NCBI RefSeq assembly: GCF_016862795.1
Contig: NZ_BONQ01000112.1
Span: 1 to 49,766 of the forward strand
Length of the DNA stretch: 49,766 nucleotides
From: Dactylosporangium siamense
GTDB lineage: Bacteria > Actinomycetota > Actinomycetes > Mycobacteriales > Micromonosporaceae
Reading direction: 5' to 3'
The translations under genes were made by a program, and so were the position numbers. Within the stretch, counting starts at the first letter, position 1, and each line of letters starts with the position of its first letter. Below the pieces are notes generated by a model. The model was not told the DNA's origin and made no database searches. It saw only the letters and a list, made by a program, of their open reading frames with translations. Below, one piece after another: positions 1 through 8,254 of the stretch.

Positions 1-83
1 AAGTGAGGACGCATGACCGGTCGAGTCTGCCATGCCTGGAGAGCGGCGGGAGCGGCGACGGCCGCCCGCCGGTCGATAGAGTC

Positions 84-479
84 ATGCCGGTGAGCACAAC
101 CCCGCCCGCGGGCGACCGGCGGCGCAGGCCCGGACAGCTCGAGGCTGAGGTGATCACCGTGCTCGGGACCGCCCCGGCGCCGCTGACCCCGGGCGAGGTC
201 CGTGACCTGCTGGACCCCACCGGCGCGCTGTCCTACAGCGCCGTGGTGACGACGCTGACCCGGCTGCACGAGAAGGGTTCCGTCACGCGGCACCGTGACG
301 GCCGGGCGTTCCGCTACGGTGCGCTCAGCGACGCGGCCGGCCTGGTCGCGGAGCGGATGAGCCGGCTGCTCGCCGACGAACCCGACCGGGCCTCGGTGCT
401 GCGCCGGTTCGTCGGCACGCTCGACGACCGCGACGAGGAGATCCTCCGCGCGCTGCTGCGGGAGCACCCGGAGGGCTAA
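84..479 (+). CDS. BlaI/MecI/CopY-family transcriptional repressor
   Basis: A 131-residue winged-helix protein of the BlaI/MecI/CopY (penicillinase repressor) family. The core runs from RPGQLEAEVITVLG through the recognition-helix region (SYSAVVTTLTRLHEKG) and the wing (RHRDGRAFRYG), with a helical dimerisation tail ending in LRALLREHPEG. The reading frame is open further upstream, but ATG at 84 leaves the usual short N-terminus and is preferred. BlaI proteins bind palindromic operators as dimers and normally pair with an M56 sensor protease (BlaR/MecR). No such protease gene lies beside it here, so what inactivates it is unknown. A second BlaI-type gene is at 9349-9738. The family call is firm; the target is not known. 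Confidence 0.85.
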   Translation: MPVSTTPPAGDRRRRPGQLEAEVITVLGTAPAPLTPGEVRDLLDPTGALSYSAVVTTLTRLHEKGSVTRHRDGRAFRYGALSDAAGLVAERMSRLLADEPDRASVLRRFVGTLDDRDEEILRALLREHPEG

Positions 480-488
480 GCTCTGTTA

Positions 489-507
489 CTTCTACGTCGT
501 GTAGAAG
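489..507. promoter_or_regulatory. Perfect inverted repeat, probable repressor operator
   Basis: CTTCTAC, a 5-nt spacer (gtcgt), then GTAGAAG: 7-bp perfect arms, 24 nt upstream of the ATG at 531. Its position and dyad symmetry fit autoregulation by the PadR-like protein it precedes, or binding by the BlaI-type repressor just upstream. Which protein binds is inference. Confidence 0.6.
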
Positions 508-530
508 GTAGCGGGGGGAGGTGCCTGGCG

Positions 531-1055
531 ATGGTGCTGGACGATGTCCTGCTCGCACTGCTGGGCGGCCGCGACAGCAGCGCGTGGGAGCTCATGCAGC
601 GCCACGACGAGATCTTCGGCAGCGCCCACCGGATGGACATCGTCCGGGTGATGGCGGCCGTGACCCGGCTGGAGCGCTCCGGTTTCCTGCGCATCGACGC
701 CGCCGTCCCCGCGCGGATGGCCAGCGGCAACCGGCGCACCTGCTCGCTGACCGCCGCCGGCCGGCAGCGGCAGCGGGCCTGGCTGTGCGACCTGGCCCCG
801 GACATCAGCACCGAGGACGTGTACGTGCGGGGGATGCTGGCCGTCGAGACCGCCGACGAGACCACGTTCGACACGTTCATCCGCAACGGCCTCGCCGTGA
901 CCCGGGCCCGCATGCAGGTGCTCGCCGACGACGCGGCCGGCGCGGCGCCGGTGACCCGCGCGAAGGACGCCTTCGAGCGCGAGACCGTCCGGGCCCTCGC
1001 CCTGTGGCTGCACCAGCTGCCCGATCACCGTTACCCCCGGTCCGCCGCCGGTTGA
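531..1055 (+). CDS. PadR-like transcriptional regulator
   Basis: A 174-residue protein with PadR layout: an N-terminal winged helix (residues 1-80, LDDVLLALLGGRDSSAWEL, with a wing that reads out into TCSLTAAGRQRQRAWL) and a C-terminal helical region for dimerisation. PadR proteins usually repress efflux or detoxification genes and their own gene. The start at 531 follows a GGGGGGAGG ribosome-binding site. An inverted repeat at 489-507 sits in the promoter region. The sequence is rather divergent from textbook PadR (the usual GYxL motif is replaced by SAWELMQ), so family membership is likely but not certain. Confidence 0.7.
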   Translation: MVLDDVLLALLGGRDSSAWELMQRHDEIFGSAHRMDIVRVMAAVTRLERSGFLRIDAAVPARMASGNRRTCSLTAAGRQRQRAWLCDLAPDISTEDVYVRGMLAVETADETTFDTFIRNGLAVTRARMQVLADDAAGAAPVTRAKDAFERETVRALALWLHQLPDHRYPRSAAG

Positions 1056-1118
1056 CGGACGCGGTCCGGGTAACCTCCACCCGGTCAGCACAGCGCAACC
1101 CCTTGGACGGAGCGGCCC

Positions 1119-2342
1119 ATGGCTCGCCTGCATGGCCGTTTCGGCCCGTTACCCCGGTGGGTCGTCGCCGTCGGTGCCGTGGTGCTCATCGCCGTGGCGG
1201 CGGTCTGGTATGTCACGGCCGGTAGCGGTACACCCGCCGAGAACGCCAGGACGTCCGGCCCTTCGACGGGTGCCAGCGCCGCCGGGTCCCCGTCGCCGAG
1301 CGCCGACTGCGCCACGACGCTCGTGGCGAAGCTGACCCTGGAGCAGCAGGTCGGGCAGCTGGTCATGATCGGCACCCCGATCGAGACGCCGCTCAACGCG
1401 GTGCCGGCGATCCAGCGGTACCAGCTGGGCGGCATCTTCCTCGCCGGCCGCAGCACGGCATCCGCGGCGTCGCTCAAGGAGGCGATCGGGCAGCTGCAGG
1501 CGGCCGCCCCGACCACCGGTCTCGGCCTGCAGATCGGCATCGACCAGGAGGGTGGCCAGGTCCAGACGCTCAAGGGCGCCGACTTCCCGGCCATCCCGAC
1601 CGCGGTCAACCAGGGCAAACTGGACGACGCGACCCTGGCCGCCAACACCGCGGAATGGGCCGGCCGGCTCAAGGCCATCGGCGTGACCATCGACCTGGCC
1701 CCGGTCGCCGACGTGGTCCCGGCCGACGTCGGCAAGGCCAACCCGCCGATCGGCGGCTTCGACCGGCAGTACGGCTCGACCCCGGAGCCGGTGGCCGCCG
1801 ACGTGGCGACGGTCGTGACGGCGATGCAGGGCGCCGGGGTGCTCACCACGCTGAAGCACTTCCCGGGCCTGGGCCGGGTCCGGGTCAACACCGACAAGGC
1901 CACCGGCGCCCGCGACGACGTCACCACCGCCGACGACCCGGCGCTGCAGCCGTTCGTCAAGGGCATCGAGGCCGGGTCGGCAGCGGTCATGATCTCCTCG
2001 GCGACGTATCCGAAGCTGGACGCCGCCAACGTCGCCGCCTTCTCCGCGCCGATCGTGACCGGGCTGCTGCGGCAGAAGCTCGGCTTCGACGGGCTGGTGC
2101 TGTCCGACGACCTGGGCGCGGCCGTCGCGGTCAACTCGGTGCCCCTCGGCCAGCGTGCGGTGCGGTTCATCACGGCCGGCGGCGACGTCGCGCTGTCGGT
2201 GCGACTGTCCGACGCCGGACCGTGGACCGACGCGCTCATCGCGGCCGCGAAGGCCGACCCGGCGTTCGCCGCCCGGGTGGTCGAGTCCGCGACCCGGGTC
2301 GTGCGCGCCAAGGTCCGCGCGGGCCTCGCCCGCTGCGCGTGA
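1119..2342 (+). CDS. Glycoside hydrolase family 3 protein, membrane-anchored (NagZ-like)
   Basis: A 407-residue GH3 catalytic-domain protein resembling beta-N-acetylhexosaminidases that act on muropeptides. One N-terminal membrane segment (about residues 14-33) and a Ser/Pro/Ala linker to about residue 63 place the domain outside the membrane. Visible motifs are LTLEQQVGQLVMIG, GIDQEGGQV (142-148), KHFPG (246-250) and GLVLSDD (326-331) with the probable nucleophile Asp330. In NagZ the loop after KHFPGHG carries an Asp-His dyad (DSH) that acts as general acid/base. Here the loop reads KHFPGLGRVRVNTDK with no histidine, so the mechanism or substrate may differ, or activity may be weak. GH3 membership is confident; the exact substrate is not. 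Confidence 0.8.
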   Translation: MARLHGRFGPLPRWVVAVGAVVLIAVAAVWYVTAGSGTPAENARTSGPSTGASAAGSPSPSADCATTLVAKLTLEQQVGQLVMIGTPIETPLNAVPAIQRYQLGGIFLAGRSTASAASLKEAIGQLQAAAPTTGLGLQIGIDQEGGQVQTLKGADFPAIPTAVNQGKLDDATLAANTAEWAGRLKAIGVTIDLAPVADVVPADVGKANPPIGGFDRQYGSTPEPVAADVATVVTAMQGAGVLTTLKHFPGLGRVRVNTDKATGARDDVTTADDPALQPFVKGIEAGSAAVMISSATYPKLDAANVAAFSAPIVTGLLRQKLGFDGLVLSDDLGAAVAVNSVPLGQRAVRFITAGGDVALSVRLSDAGPWTDALIAAAKADPAFAARVVESATRVVRAKVRAGLARCA

Positions 2343-2352
2343 TCCACTAGCG

Positions 2353-2442
2353 CGTGCCGTAGCGGCGGCGCAGGCCGTCTGGGACGTGCCGTAGCGGCGG
2401 CGCAGGCCGTAGGGGGCGTGCCGTAGCGGCGGCGCAGGCCGT
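2353..2442. repeat. Three tandem 26-bp repeats with 32-bp period
   Basis: An identical 26-bp unit beginning CGTGCCGTAGCGGCGG and ending GCAGGCCGT occurs at 2353-2378, 2385-2410 and 2417-2442, separated by 6-nt spacers (ctggga, aggggg). The array fills most of the gap between the GH3 gene and the DUF4184 gene, ending 12 nt before the ATG at 2455. No coding role is visible. It is too short and too regular to be called CRISPR. Confidence 0.9.
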
Positions 2443-2454
2443 AGGGTCGGGATC

Positions 2455-3243
2455 ATGCCGGCCACGTTCCCCTCGCACGCCGCGGCCGTGCTGCCGCTGA
2501 AGCTGTGGCAGCCGACCTGGTTCGACGGCGTCGCGCTGGTCATCGGATCCGCGGCGCCCGACCTGCCCTACGCGCTAGGGGTCAGCAGCCGGCCGCCGTA
2601 CACCTACGGCCACACCTGGTGGGGCGTGCTCGCCTCGGTGCCCGCCACGATGGTCGCGACCCGGCTGGTGCGCCGGGCGGCCCCGGAGGTCGCCGCGCAC
2701 CTGCCCGGCCTCGGGCCGCTCGCCGCCGGCGACTACGGCGTGCTCGGCGGCGTGCGGCACCCGTGGTGGGTCACCGCGAGCTCGGCGCTCATCGGCGCCG
2801 TCAGTCACGTCGCCTGGGACCACGGCACGCACGCCTCGGTGCACGGCACCAAGATAGGTCTGCCCGGCCTGGCCCGGGAGGTGCTGCCCGGGGTGCCGGC
2901 GTGGATGCCGCTGCACCTGGCCTCCAGCGCCGCCGGTGCGGCCGGCTGGCTCGCGTTGTCCGCCCGCGTCGGCCGCCGCCGGCGGCTCGTGGCCTGGCAC
3001 GGACCGGCGCCGGAGATCCGGCGCCGGCCCGTGGTGTTCTGGGGGACGGCCGCGGCGACCGCGGCGGCGGGCGTCGCCGCCGCGGTGCTCACGCCGCAGC
3101 CACGGGAGCGGATCGTGCGGTTCCTGCCCCCGCTGCCCCGGCCGGCGGTGCTGTCCGGACGGCTGCTCGGCATCACCGCGGCGGCCATGATCGCCGCCGC
3201 GGCGGTCCACCGGCGTCAGGCGGCCCGGCGGCGGGCCACGTAG
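2455..3243 (+). CDS. DUF4184-family integral membrane protein
   Basis: A 262-residue protein matching the actinobacterial DUF4184 pattern: N-terminal MPATFPSHAAAVLP, then GSAAPDLPYAL, YTYGHTWWG and SHVAWDHGTH. The conserved His/Asp residues in membrane-embedded motifs recall membrane metal-dependent hydrolases of the YdjM type. Several hydrophobic stretches follow, ending in a basic tail (HRRQAARRRAT). The biochemical function is unknown. Its last 28 bp overlap the 3' end of the convergent methyltransferase gene. The start at 2455 matches the conserved N-terminus of the family; a 32-bp-period repeat array lies immediately upstream. Confidence 0.75.
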   Translation: MPATFPSHAAAVLPLKLWQPTWFDGVALVIGSAAPDLPYALGVSSRPPYTYGHTWWGVLASVPATMVATRLVRRAAPEVAAHLPGLGPLAAGDYGVLGGVRHPWWVTASSALIGAVSHVAWDHGTHASVHGTKIGLPGLAREVLPGVPAWMPLHLASSAAGAAGWLALSARVGRRRRLVAWHGPAPEIRRRPVVFWGTAAATAAAGVAAAVLTPQPRERIVRFLPPLPRPAVLSGRLLGITAAAMIAAAAVHRRQAARRRAT

Positions 3244-3962
3244 ACGACGTTGACGGCGTAGCGGTCGGCGCCGGGCAGCACGCTCGCCGCCGAGTCGACG
3301 CCCCGGGCGATGCGGTCCAGCCCGCGCCGCTCGTACCAACCCTGCGTCAGCATCGAAAACCCGCGCCGTTCGACGATCTCGAAGCCGTGCCGGTCCAGCA
3401 GCCGGTCGATGTCGTCGTGGGACAGCTCGGCGAACCAGCGCTGGCCCCGCAGCCGGCGCGCCCGCAGGTGCCGCAACGAGCGGGCGTTGCCGTGGTTCTC
3501 GATGACCAGCAGGCCGGCGTCGGGGTCGGGCAGCACCCGCGCGGCGAACGCGAGGGCCCGGTTGCGGACCGCGTCGTCGACGTTGAGCAGCAGCCGGAAC
3601 ATGGTGACCAGGGCCGGCCCGTCCGACGGCGAGGGCGTGGGCACGGGGCCGTCCGCCGCGACCGCGTGCAGCCGGGCCAGCGTGCCGACCTCGGCGGCCT
3701 TGGCCAGCATGTCGGCGGAGGTGTCGTAGCCGTGCGCGGTCCGGACCAGGCCGTGCAGGCTGCGGATGGCCCGGCCGGTGCCGCAGGCGAAGTCGTGCTG
3801 GACGGGCCGGACGGTCGGGAACGCCCGGCGGACCAGGGCGCGCAGGTAGGCCCGCTGCCGTTCGTTGATCCGGGACGCGTAGCTGCCGGGTGCGTAGGTG
3901 ACGTGCTCGTACTTGTCGACCGCGCCGGTGTCCTGGAACACCCGCGCGTAGTTCGTGTCCAA
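3216..3962 (-). CDS. Class I SAM-dependent methyltransferase
   Basis: A 248-residue Rossmann-fold methyltransferase. Motif I is HDFACGTGR at residues 56-64, followed by an acidic strand end (AHGYDTSADML) and the post-motif region LVTMFRLLLNVDD. The C-terminus (HDDIDRLLDRHGFEIVERRGF) is typical of this class. The substrate cannot be told from sequence. It stands alone on the minus strand and overlaps the convergent DUF4184 gene by 28 bp. An inverted repeat at 3996-4014 lies 34 nt upstream of its start and is a probable control site. Confidence 0.8.
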   Translation of the reverse strand: MDTNYARVFQDTGAVDKYEHVTYAPGSYASRINERQRAYLRALVRRAFPTVRPVQHDFACGTGRAIRSLHGLVRTAHGYDTSADMLAKAAEVGTLARLHAVAADGPVPTPSPSDGPALVTMFRLLLNVDDAVRNRALAFAARVLPDPDAGLLVIENHGNARSLRHLRARRLRGQRWFAELSHDDIDRLLDRHGFEIVERRGFSMLTQGWYERRGLDRIARGVDSAASVLPGADRYAVNVVYVARRRAA

Positions 3963-3995
3963 AGCTGATCCCCGTTCGTCGTGCCGCCGTCCTTA

Positions 3996-4014
3996 TACCT
4001 ACAACGGGTAGGTA
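3996..4014. promoter_or_regulatory. Inverted repeat between methyltransferase and histidine kinase genes
   Basis: TACCTAC, 5-nt spacer (aacgg), GTAGGTA: 7-bp perfect arms. It lies in the 143-bp divergent intergenic region between the methyltransferase gene (minus strand, starting at 3962) and the histidine kinase gene (plus strand, starting at 4106). It is probably an operator; the binding protein is unknown. Confidence 0.5.
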
Positions 4015-4105
4015 GTGGTGCGGATACGGTACGTAGTTGTTCCTCGCTGATCGTGTACCGCGGTTCTTCAGCACGGTTTCAGGTCGGCCCGGCTAGGTTT
4101 CTGAT

Positions 4106-5497
4106 ATGACCAGCTGGCGCCGCCTCCCACGCCGCCTCTCGGCGCGGCTCGGGGTGCGAATGCGCTCAGCGCTCGCCGCGGCGGCGGTCGTCGCGATCGC
4201 CGCCCTGGTCAGCGGTGCGGTCCTGGTGGTGGCGTCCCGGCTCATCCTCACCGACAACGTGGACCAGTCGACCGGGCAACGCGCCGCGCAGGTCGCGGCA
4301 GCGCTCGGCGACGCCGACGGCGCCGGGCTCGCCGCCACCCTGCGGCCATCGGCCCGCGACCGGACCGTCGTGCAGGTCGTCGACGGCACCGGCAGGGTCG
4401 TCTCCGCGTCCGCCGCGGTCGGCGGGGCCGAACCGATCTCGCCGCTGCGACCTGCGGCCGGGCAGACGGCCCGCGAGGAGCGCCGCCTCGAGATCGCCCA
4501 CAACGAGCGCTTCCGGATCGTCGCCGTCGGCGTCGCGACTCCCGATGGACCGCGCACCGTCCTGGTCGCGCAGTCCCTCGACGAGGTCAACGACGGCACC
4601 GAAGCGATCCTCGGTGCGCTCGCCGTCGGGATGCCGCTCCTCACCCTGGTGGTCGGCGCCGCCACGTTCCTGTTCGTCGGGCGGACCCTCCGGCCGGTCG
4701 ACGCGATGCGCCGGCAGGCCGACACCATCACCGCCCGGAACCTGCACACCCGCCTCCCCGTGCCCGCCACCGCGGATGAGATCGCCGCCCTCGCCACGAC
4801 GATGAACACCATGCTCGACCGGATCGAGGCGGCCACCGAGGCGCAGCGCCGGTTCGTCGCCGACGCCAGTCACGAGCTGCGCAGCCCGCTGTCGACCATC
4901 CACGCCGGCCTCGACCTGCTCGGCTCGACGGACCTGCCGCCGTCGGCGGGCACCCACGTCACGCGCATGCGCCACGAGAGCGCCCGCATGGCCCGGCTCA
5001 TCGCCGACCTGCTGCTGCTCGCCCGCGTCGACGAGTCCGGCCCGCAGCTGCGCCGCGAGGACGTCGACCTCGACGACATCGTCTACGCCGAACGCGATCG
5101 CCTCGTCGCCGGTCACCCCGACCTGCACGTCGAGACGCACATCGTCCCCGTCCGGGTCCACGGCGATCCGCACCACCTGCAGCGGGTCCTGCGCAACCTG
5201 CTCGACAACGCGGCCCGGCACTGCCACGGCAACGTCACGATCAGCCTCACCGCCGCCGGCGGCACCGCCGAGCTCACCGTCGCCGACGACGGTCCCGGCA
5301 TCCCCGCCGCCGACCGGGAACGCGTCTTCGGCCGGTTCGTGCGCCTCGACGACGCCCGCTCCCGCCAGAGCGGCGGCACCGGCCTCGGCCTGCCGATCGC
5401 CCGTGACGTCGTCACCGCCCACGGGGGCACCCTCACCGTCGACGACGGCCCGCGCGGCGGCGCGCTCCTGCGCATCCGGTTGCCCGTCTCGGAGTGA
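4106..5497 (+). CDS. HAMP-domain sensor histidine kinase (HisKA type)
   Basis: A 463-residue membrane histidine kinase. Membrane segments are at about 22-44 and 170-192, flanking an extracytoplasmic sensor of about 125 residues. A HAMP linker (TLRPVDAMRRQADTI, about 194-245) leads to the dimerisation/phosphoacceptor domain with DASHELRSPLSTIHAGLDLL (His256). The ATPase domain shows the N box (LRNLLDNAARHC), G1 (VADDGPGIP), the F box (VFGRFVRLDDARS) and G2 (GGTGLGLPIA). Kinases of this class normally pair with an OmpR-type regulator, but none is adjacent: the neighbouring regulator is NarL-type, convergent, and belongs to the kinase at 6163-7341. It therefore looks like an orphan sensor. Confidence 0.92.
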   Translation: MTSWRRLPRRLSARLGVRMRSALAAAAVVAIAALVSGAVLVVASRLILTDNVDQSTGQRAAQVAAALGDADGAGLAATLRPSARDRTVVQVVDGTGRVVSASAAVGGAEPISPLRPAAGQTAREERRLEIAHNERFRIVAVGVATPDGPRTVLVAQSLDEVNDGTEAILGALAVGMPLLTLVVGAATFLFVGRTLRPVDAMRRQADTITARNLHTRLPVPATADEIAALATTMNTMLDRIEAATEAQRRFVADASHELRSPLSTIHAGLDLLGSTDLPPSAGTHVTRMRHESARMARLIADLLLLARVDESGPQLRREDVDLDDIVYAERDRLVAGHPDLHVETHIVPVRVHGDPHHLQRVLRNLLDNAARHCHGNVTISLTAAGGTAELTVADDGPGIPAADRERVFGRFVRLDDARSRQSGGTGLGLPIARDVVTAHGGTLTVDDGPRGGALLRIRLPVSE

Positions 5498-5503
5498 CGC
5501 GGC

Positions 5504-6166
5504 TCAGCTGGCAGGGCGGACGAGCCCGGCGTCGTAGGCGGCAATGACGAGCTGGGCCCGGTCACGGGCGCCGAGCTTCATCAGCAGCCGCCCGACATGG
5601 GTCTTCGCCGTCGACAGCGTGATGTGCAGATCTCCGGCGATCTCCTGGTTGGACCGGCCGCGGCCGACGAGGGTGAGCACCTCCCGCTCCCGTTCGGTCG
5701 TGTCGGCCAGCGCGGCGGCCCGTGGCACGCCGGTGCCCGGCCGCCGGGTGAACTCCTCGATGAGCCGGCGGGTCACCCCGGGCGCGAGCAACGACTCCCC
5801 GGCGGCCACGACCCGGATTCCGGTCAGCAGGTCGCTCGGCCTGGTGTCCTTGAGCAGGAAACCGCTCGCGCCCGCATGCAGCGCGGCGAACACGTACTCG
5901 TCGGCGTCGAACGTGGTCAGGATCAGCACCCGCACGGCCGCAGTCGCGGGGTCGGCGCAGATCTGCCGGGTGGCCTCGATGCCGTCCAGATCCGGCATGC
6001 GGATGTCCATGAGCACCACGTCGGGGCGCTCCTGACCGGCGAGCGTGACCGCCTCGGTGCCGGTCGCGGCCTCACCGACCGAGACGAGATCGGCGGCGGT
6101 GTCGACGAGGAGCCGGAAGCTGCCGCGGACCAGTGCCTGGTCGTCGGCGACGAGGACCCGGATCAT
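5504..6166 (-). CDS. NarL/LuxR-family response regulator
   Basis: A 220-residue two-component regulator. The receiver domain (1-120) has acidic residues in VLVADDQ, phosphoacceptor Asp54 in VLMDIRMPDLDG, and the conserved Lys in GFLLKDTRPSDLL. The C-terminal LuxR-type helix-turn-helix (about 150-210) shows TEREREVLTLVGRGRSNQEIAGDL. The start ATG overlaps the stop of the upstream kinase gene by 4 bp (ATGA), so the two are translationally coupled. The divergent ABC exporter at 7514-9297 is the likely target. Confidence 0.93.
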   Translation of the reverse strand: MIRVLVADDQALVRGSFRLLVDTAADLVSVGEAATGTEAVTLAGQERPDVVLMDIRMPDLDGIEATRQICADPATAAVRVLILTTFDADEYVFAALHAGASGFLLKDTRPSDLLTGIRVVAAGESLLAPGVTRRLIEEFTRRPGTGVPRAAALADTTEREREVLTLVGRGRSNQEIAGDLHITLSTAKTHVGRLLMKLGARDRAQLVIAAYDAGLVRPAS

Positions 6167-7341
6167 GCGGCCGCCTTGAGCGTGAGCGGGAACGTGGCGC
6201 GCACCGTGAAGCCGCGGTCCGGTGCCGGGCCGGCGGTGAACGTCCCGCCGTACATGTCGACGCGTTCACGCATGCCGTCGATGCCGTGCCCGCCGGACGC
6301 CGCCGGCGCACCCGGGCCGCCGTCGGCGATCTCGAGGGTGAGCGCGTCGGGCCGGAAGCCGACGGTCACCCGGCAGCGGTCGGTGGCGGCATGCCGCAAC
6401 ACGTTGGTGACGGCCTCCTGGATGATGCGATACGCGACCAGGTCGAGCCCGGTGGGCAGCTCCGGGCGGGCACCGGTCGTCTGCAGGTCCACGACGAGGC
6501 CGGCGTCGGCGGTGCGCCGCACCAGCTCGTCCAGGTCGTCGAGGCCCGGGCCCGACGCGGGGAGCGGGCCGGCGCGCAGGACGCCGAGCATCGAGCGCAT
6601 CTCGCGCAGGGCGTCCCGGCTGGTCTCCTCGATCGACAGCAGGGCTCGACCGGCCTCGTCCGGCCGTTCGGCCGCGACATGGTTGGCGACGCCGGCCTGC
6701 ACCGCGATCAGGCTCAACGTGTGCGCGACGACGTCGTGCAACTCCCGCGCGATCCGCAACCGTTCCTCACTCATCGCGCGGCGGGCCTCCGCGAGCCGGG
6801 CCTGCGCCTCCCGCGCCTCCTGCTCGCGCAACCCGGCGGTGTGCAACGCCTGCTGGCGCACCGCATAGCCGATCGTCCAGGCCACCGTGAGGAGCAGGAG
6901 GATCTCGGTGAGCATCGCGACGCGGTTCGGGCCGGGACGGGCCCAGACCGCGTCGAGGAGGCCGGCGAGCCCGACCATGGCCGCGGCCACCGAACCGACG
7001 AGGAGCCAGATCGCCTCCCGGCGCGCAATCCGTTGTGGCACTGCATACATCACGAACGCGACCGCGACCCATGGCGCGGGGAACGAACCGGATCCGGTGG
7101 CGAGGACCGCCACGGCGACGGTGAGCGCGAGGGCGGTCCGCGGCCTGCCGCGCCGCATCGCGCCACCGGCGACCGCGGCGGCGAACACCACCGCGTCGAC
7201 CCATCTCGACCCGTGCGGGCCGGCGGACTGCCACGCCACGACCGTGGCCACCGCGACCAGGGCCGCAGCGGTCAGCCCGTCGGCCACGGCCCGCTGCGCC
7301 GGCCCGAGGCGACCGGACCACGGTGGTCGGGGCAGCTGCAT
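6163..7341 (-). CDS. Sensor histidine kinase, HisKA_3 (NarX/DesK-like) type
   Basis: A 392-residue kinase with about five hydrophobic segments in the first 150 residues, a short coiled linker (LREQEAREAQARLAEARRAM), the HisKA_3 motif ERLRIARELHDVVAHTLS carrying the phosphoacceptor His, and an ATPase domain with NVLRHAA and the glycine-rich box ASGGHGIDGMRERV. The frame is open further upstream, but ATG at 7341 starts the protein at a short basic leader before the first membrane helix and is preferred. It forms an operon with the regulator at 5504-6166 (4-bp overlap) and is divergent from an ABC-2 exporter across about 170 bp. That arrangement is common for sensors of cell-envelope stress or antibiotics. 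Confidence 0.9.
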   Translation of the reverse strand: MQLPRPPWSGRLGPAQRAVADGLTAAALVAVATVVAWQSAGPHGSRWVDAVVFAAAVAGGAMRRGRPRTALALTVAVAVLATGSGSFPAPWVAVAFVMYAVPQRIARREAIWLLVGSVAAAMVGLAGLLDAVWARPGPNRVAMLTEILLLLTVAWTIGYAVRQQALHTAGLREQEAREAQARLAEARRAMSEERLRIARELHDVVAHTLSLIAVQAGVANHVAAERPDEAGRALLSIEETSRDALREMRSMLGVLRAGPLPASGPGLDDLDELVRRTADAGLVVDLQTTGARPELPTGLDLVAYRIIQEAVTNVLRHAATDRCRVTVGFRPDALTLEIADGGPGAPAASGGHGIDGMRERVDMYGGTFTAGPAPDRGFTVRATFPLTLKAAA

Positions 7342-7513
7342 GGACAAACCGTAGCGGCCCGGCCGGCGTGCCGCGTCAGACCACAGCACGACGCCGGAGG
7401 TGTACCTGGGTCTGACAACGCGCCCCGGTGCCGCTGTGCCCAGGCATGACGACACCCGCGCCCGGCGTCGCCAGGATCGTCATCACCGCAACCGACACGA
7501 GGAAGGACGAACG

Positions 7514-8254
7514 ATGAGCACTGTCGTGGAGGCCCGTGGCCTGGGCAAACGATATGGGGACAGGTGGGCGCTCGCGCAATGCACGCTGTCGATCCCGGCC
7601 GGCCGAGTGGTCGGCCTCGTCGGGCCGAACGGGGCCGGCAAGAGCACCCTGCTGAACCTGGCGGTCGGTCTGCTGGCGCCGACGGCCGGCACCGTCGAGG
7701 TCCTCGGTCGCCGGCCCGGGACCGACCGGGCCCACCTGGCGAAGGTCGGCTTCGTCGCGCAGGACGCACCGCTCTACGCGACGCTGACGGTCGCCGAACA
7801 CCTCAAGCTCGGCGCGCGACTCAACCCCGGCTGGGACGTCGGCTATGCCGAACGGCGGGTCGACCGGCTCGGCCTGGACCGGGGCCTGCGCGCCGGGCGG
7901 CTGTCCGGTGGGCAGCGCGCTCAGCTCGCCCTCACCTTGGCCGTCGGCAAGCGTCCCGACCTGCTGGTCCTGGACGAGCCGGCGGCGAGTCTCGACCCCC
8001 TCGCCCGGCACGAGTTCCTGCAGGACCTGACCGAAGCGGTCGCGGACCGGGAAATGAGCGTGGTGCTGTCCTCGCACGTCGTGGCGGACCTGGCCCGCAC
8101 CTGCGACTACCTGATCGTGCTGAGCACCGCCCGGGTGCAGGCGGCCGGCCCGGTCGCGGCGTTGCTCGCCGAGCACGCGCCGCTGAGCCTGGAGGACCTG
8201 GTCCTCACCTACCTGAGCCGGGGACGGCACGACGACGCGGAGGCGGCACGATGA
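7514..8254 (+). CDS. ABC transporter ATP-binding protein (ABC-2 exporter)
   Basis: A 246-residue ATPase with Walker A GPNGAGKST, Q-loop FVAQDAPLY, signature LSGGQRAQLAL, Walker B LLVLDEP, D-loop SLDPLAR and switch histidine SSHVV. The order and spacing fit ABC-2 drug or lantibiotic exporter ATPases. The ATG at 7514 follows GGAAGG at 7501-7506, so the longer open frame upstream is not needed. The gene overlaps the permease start by 4 bp (ATGA). The divergent two-component genes at 5504-7341 probably control it. Confidence 0.93.
   Translation: MSTVVEARGLGKRYGDRWALAQCTLSIPAGRVVGLVGPNGAGKSTLLNLAVGLLAPTAGTVEVLGRRPGTDRAHLAKVGFVAQDAPLYATLTVAEHLKLGARLNPGWDVGYAERRVDRLGLDRGLRAGRLSGGQRAQLALTLAVGKRPDLLVLDEPAASLDPLARHEFLQDLTEAVADREMSVVLSSHVVADLARTCDYLIVLSTARVQAAGPVAALLAEHAPLSLEDLVLTYLSRGRHDDAEAAR

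Noticed and set aside
84-479. BlaR/BlaI beta-lactam sensing pair
   Set aside because: No M56 protease or beta-lactamase gene lies next to either BlaI-type gene.
2353-2442. Mini-CRISPR
   Set aside because: Spacers are only 6 nt and no cas genes are present.
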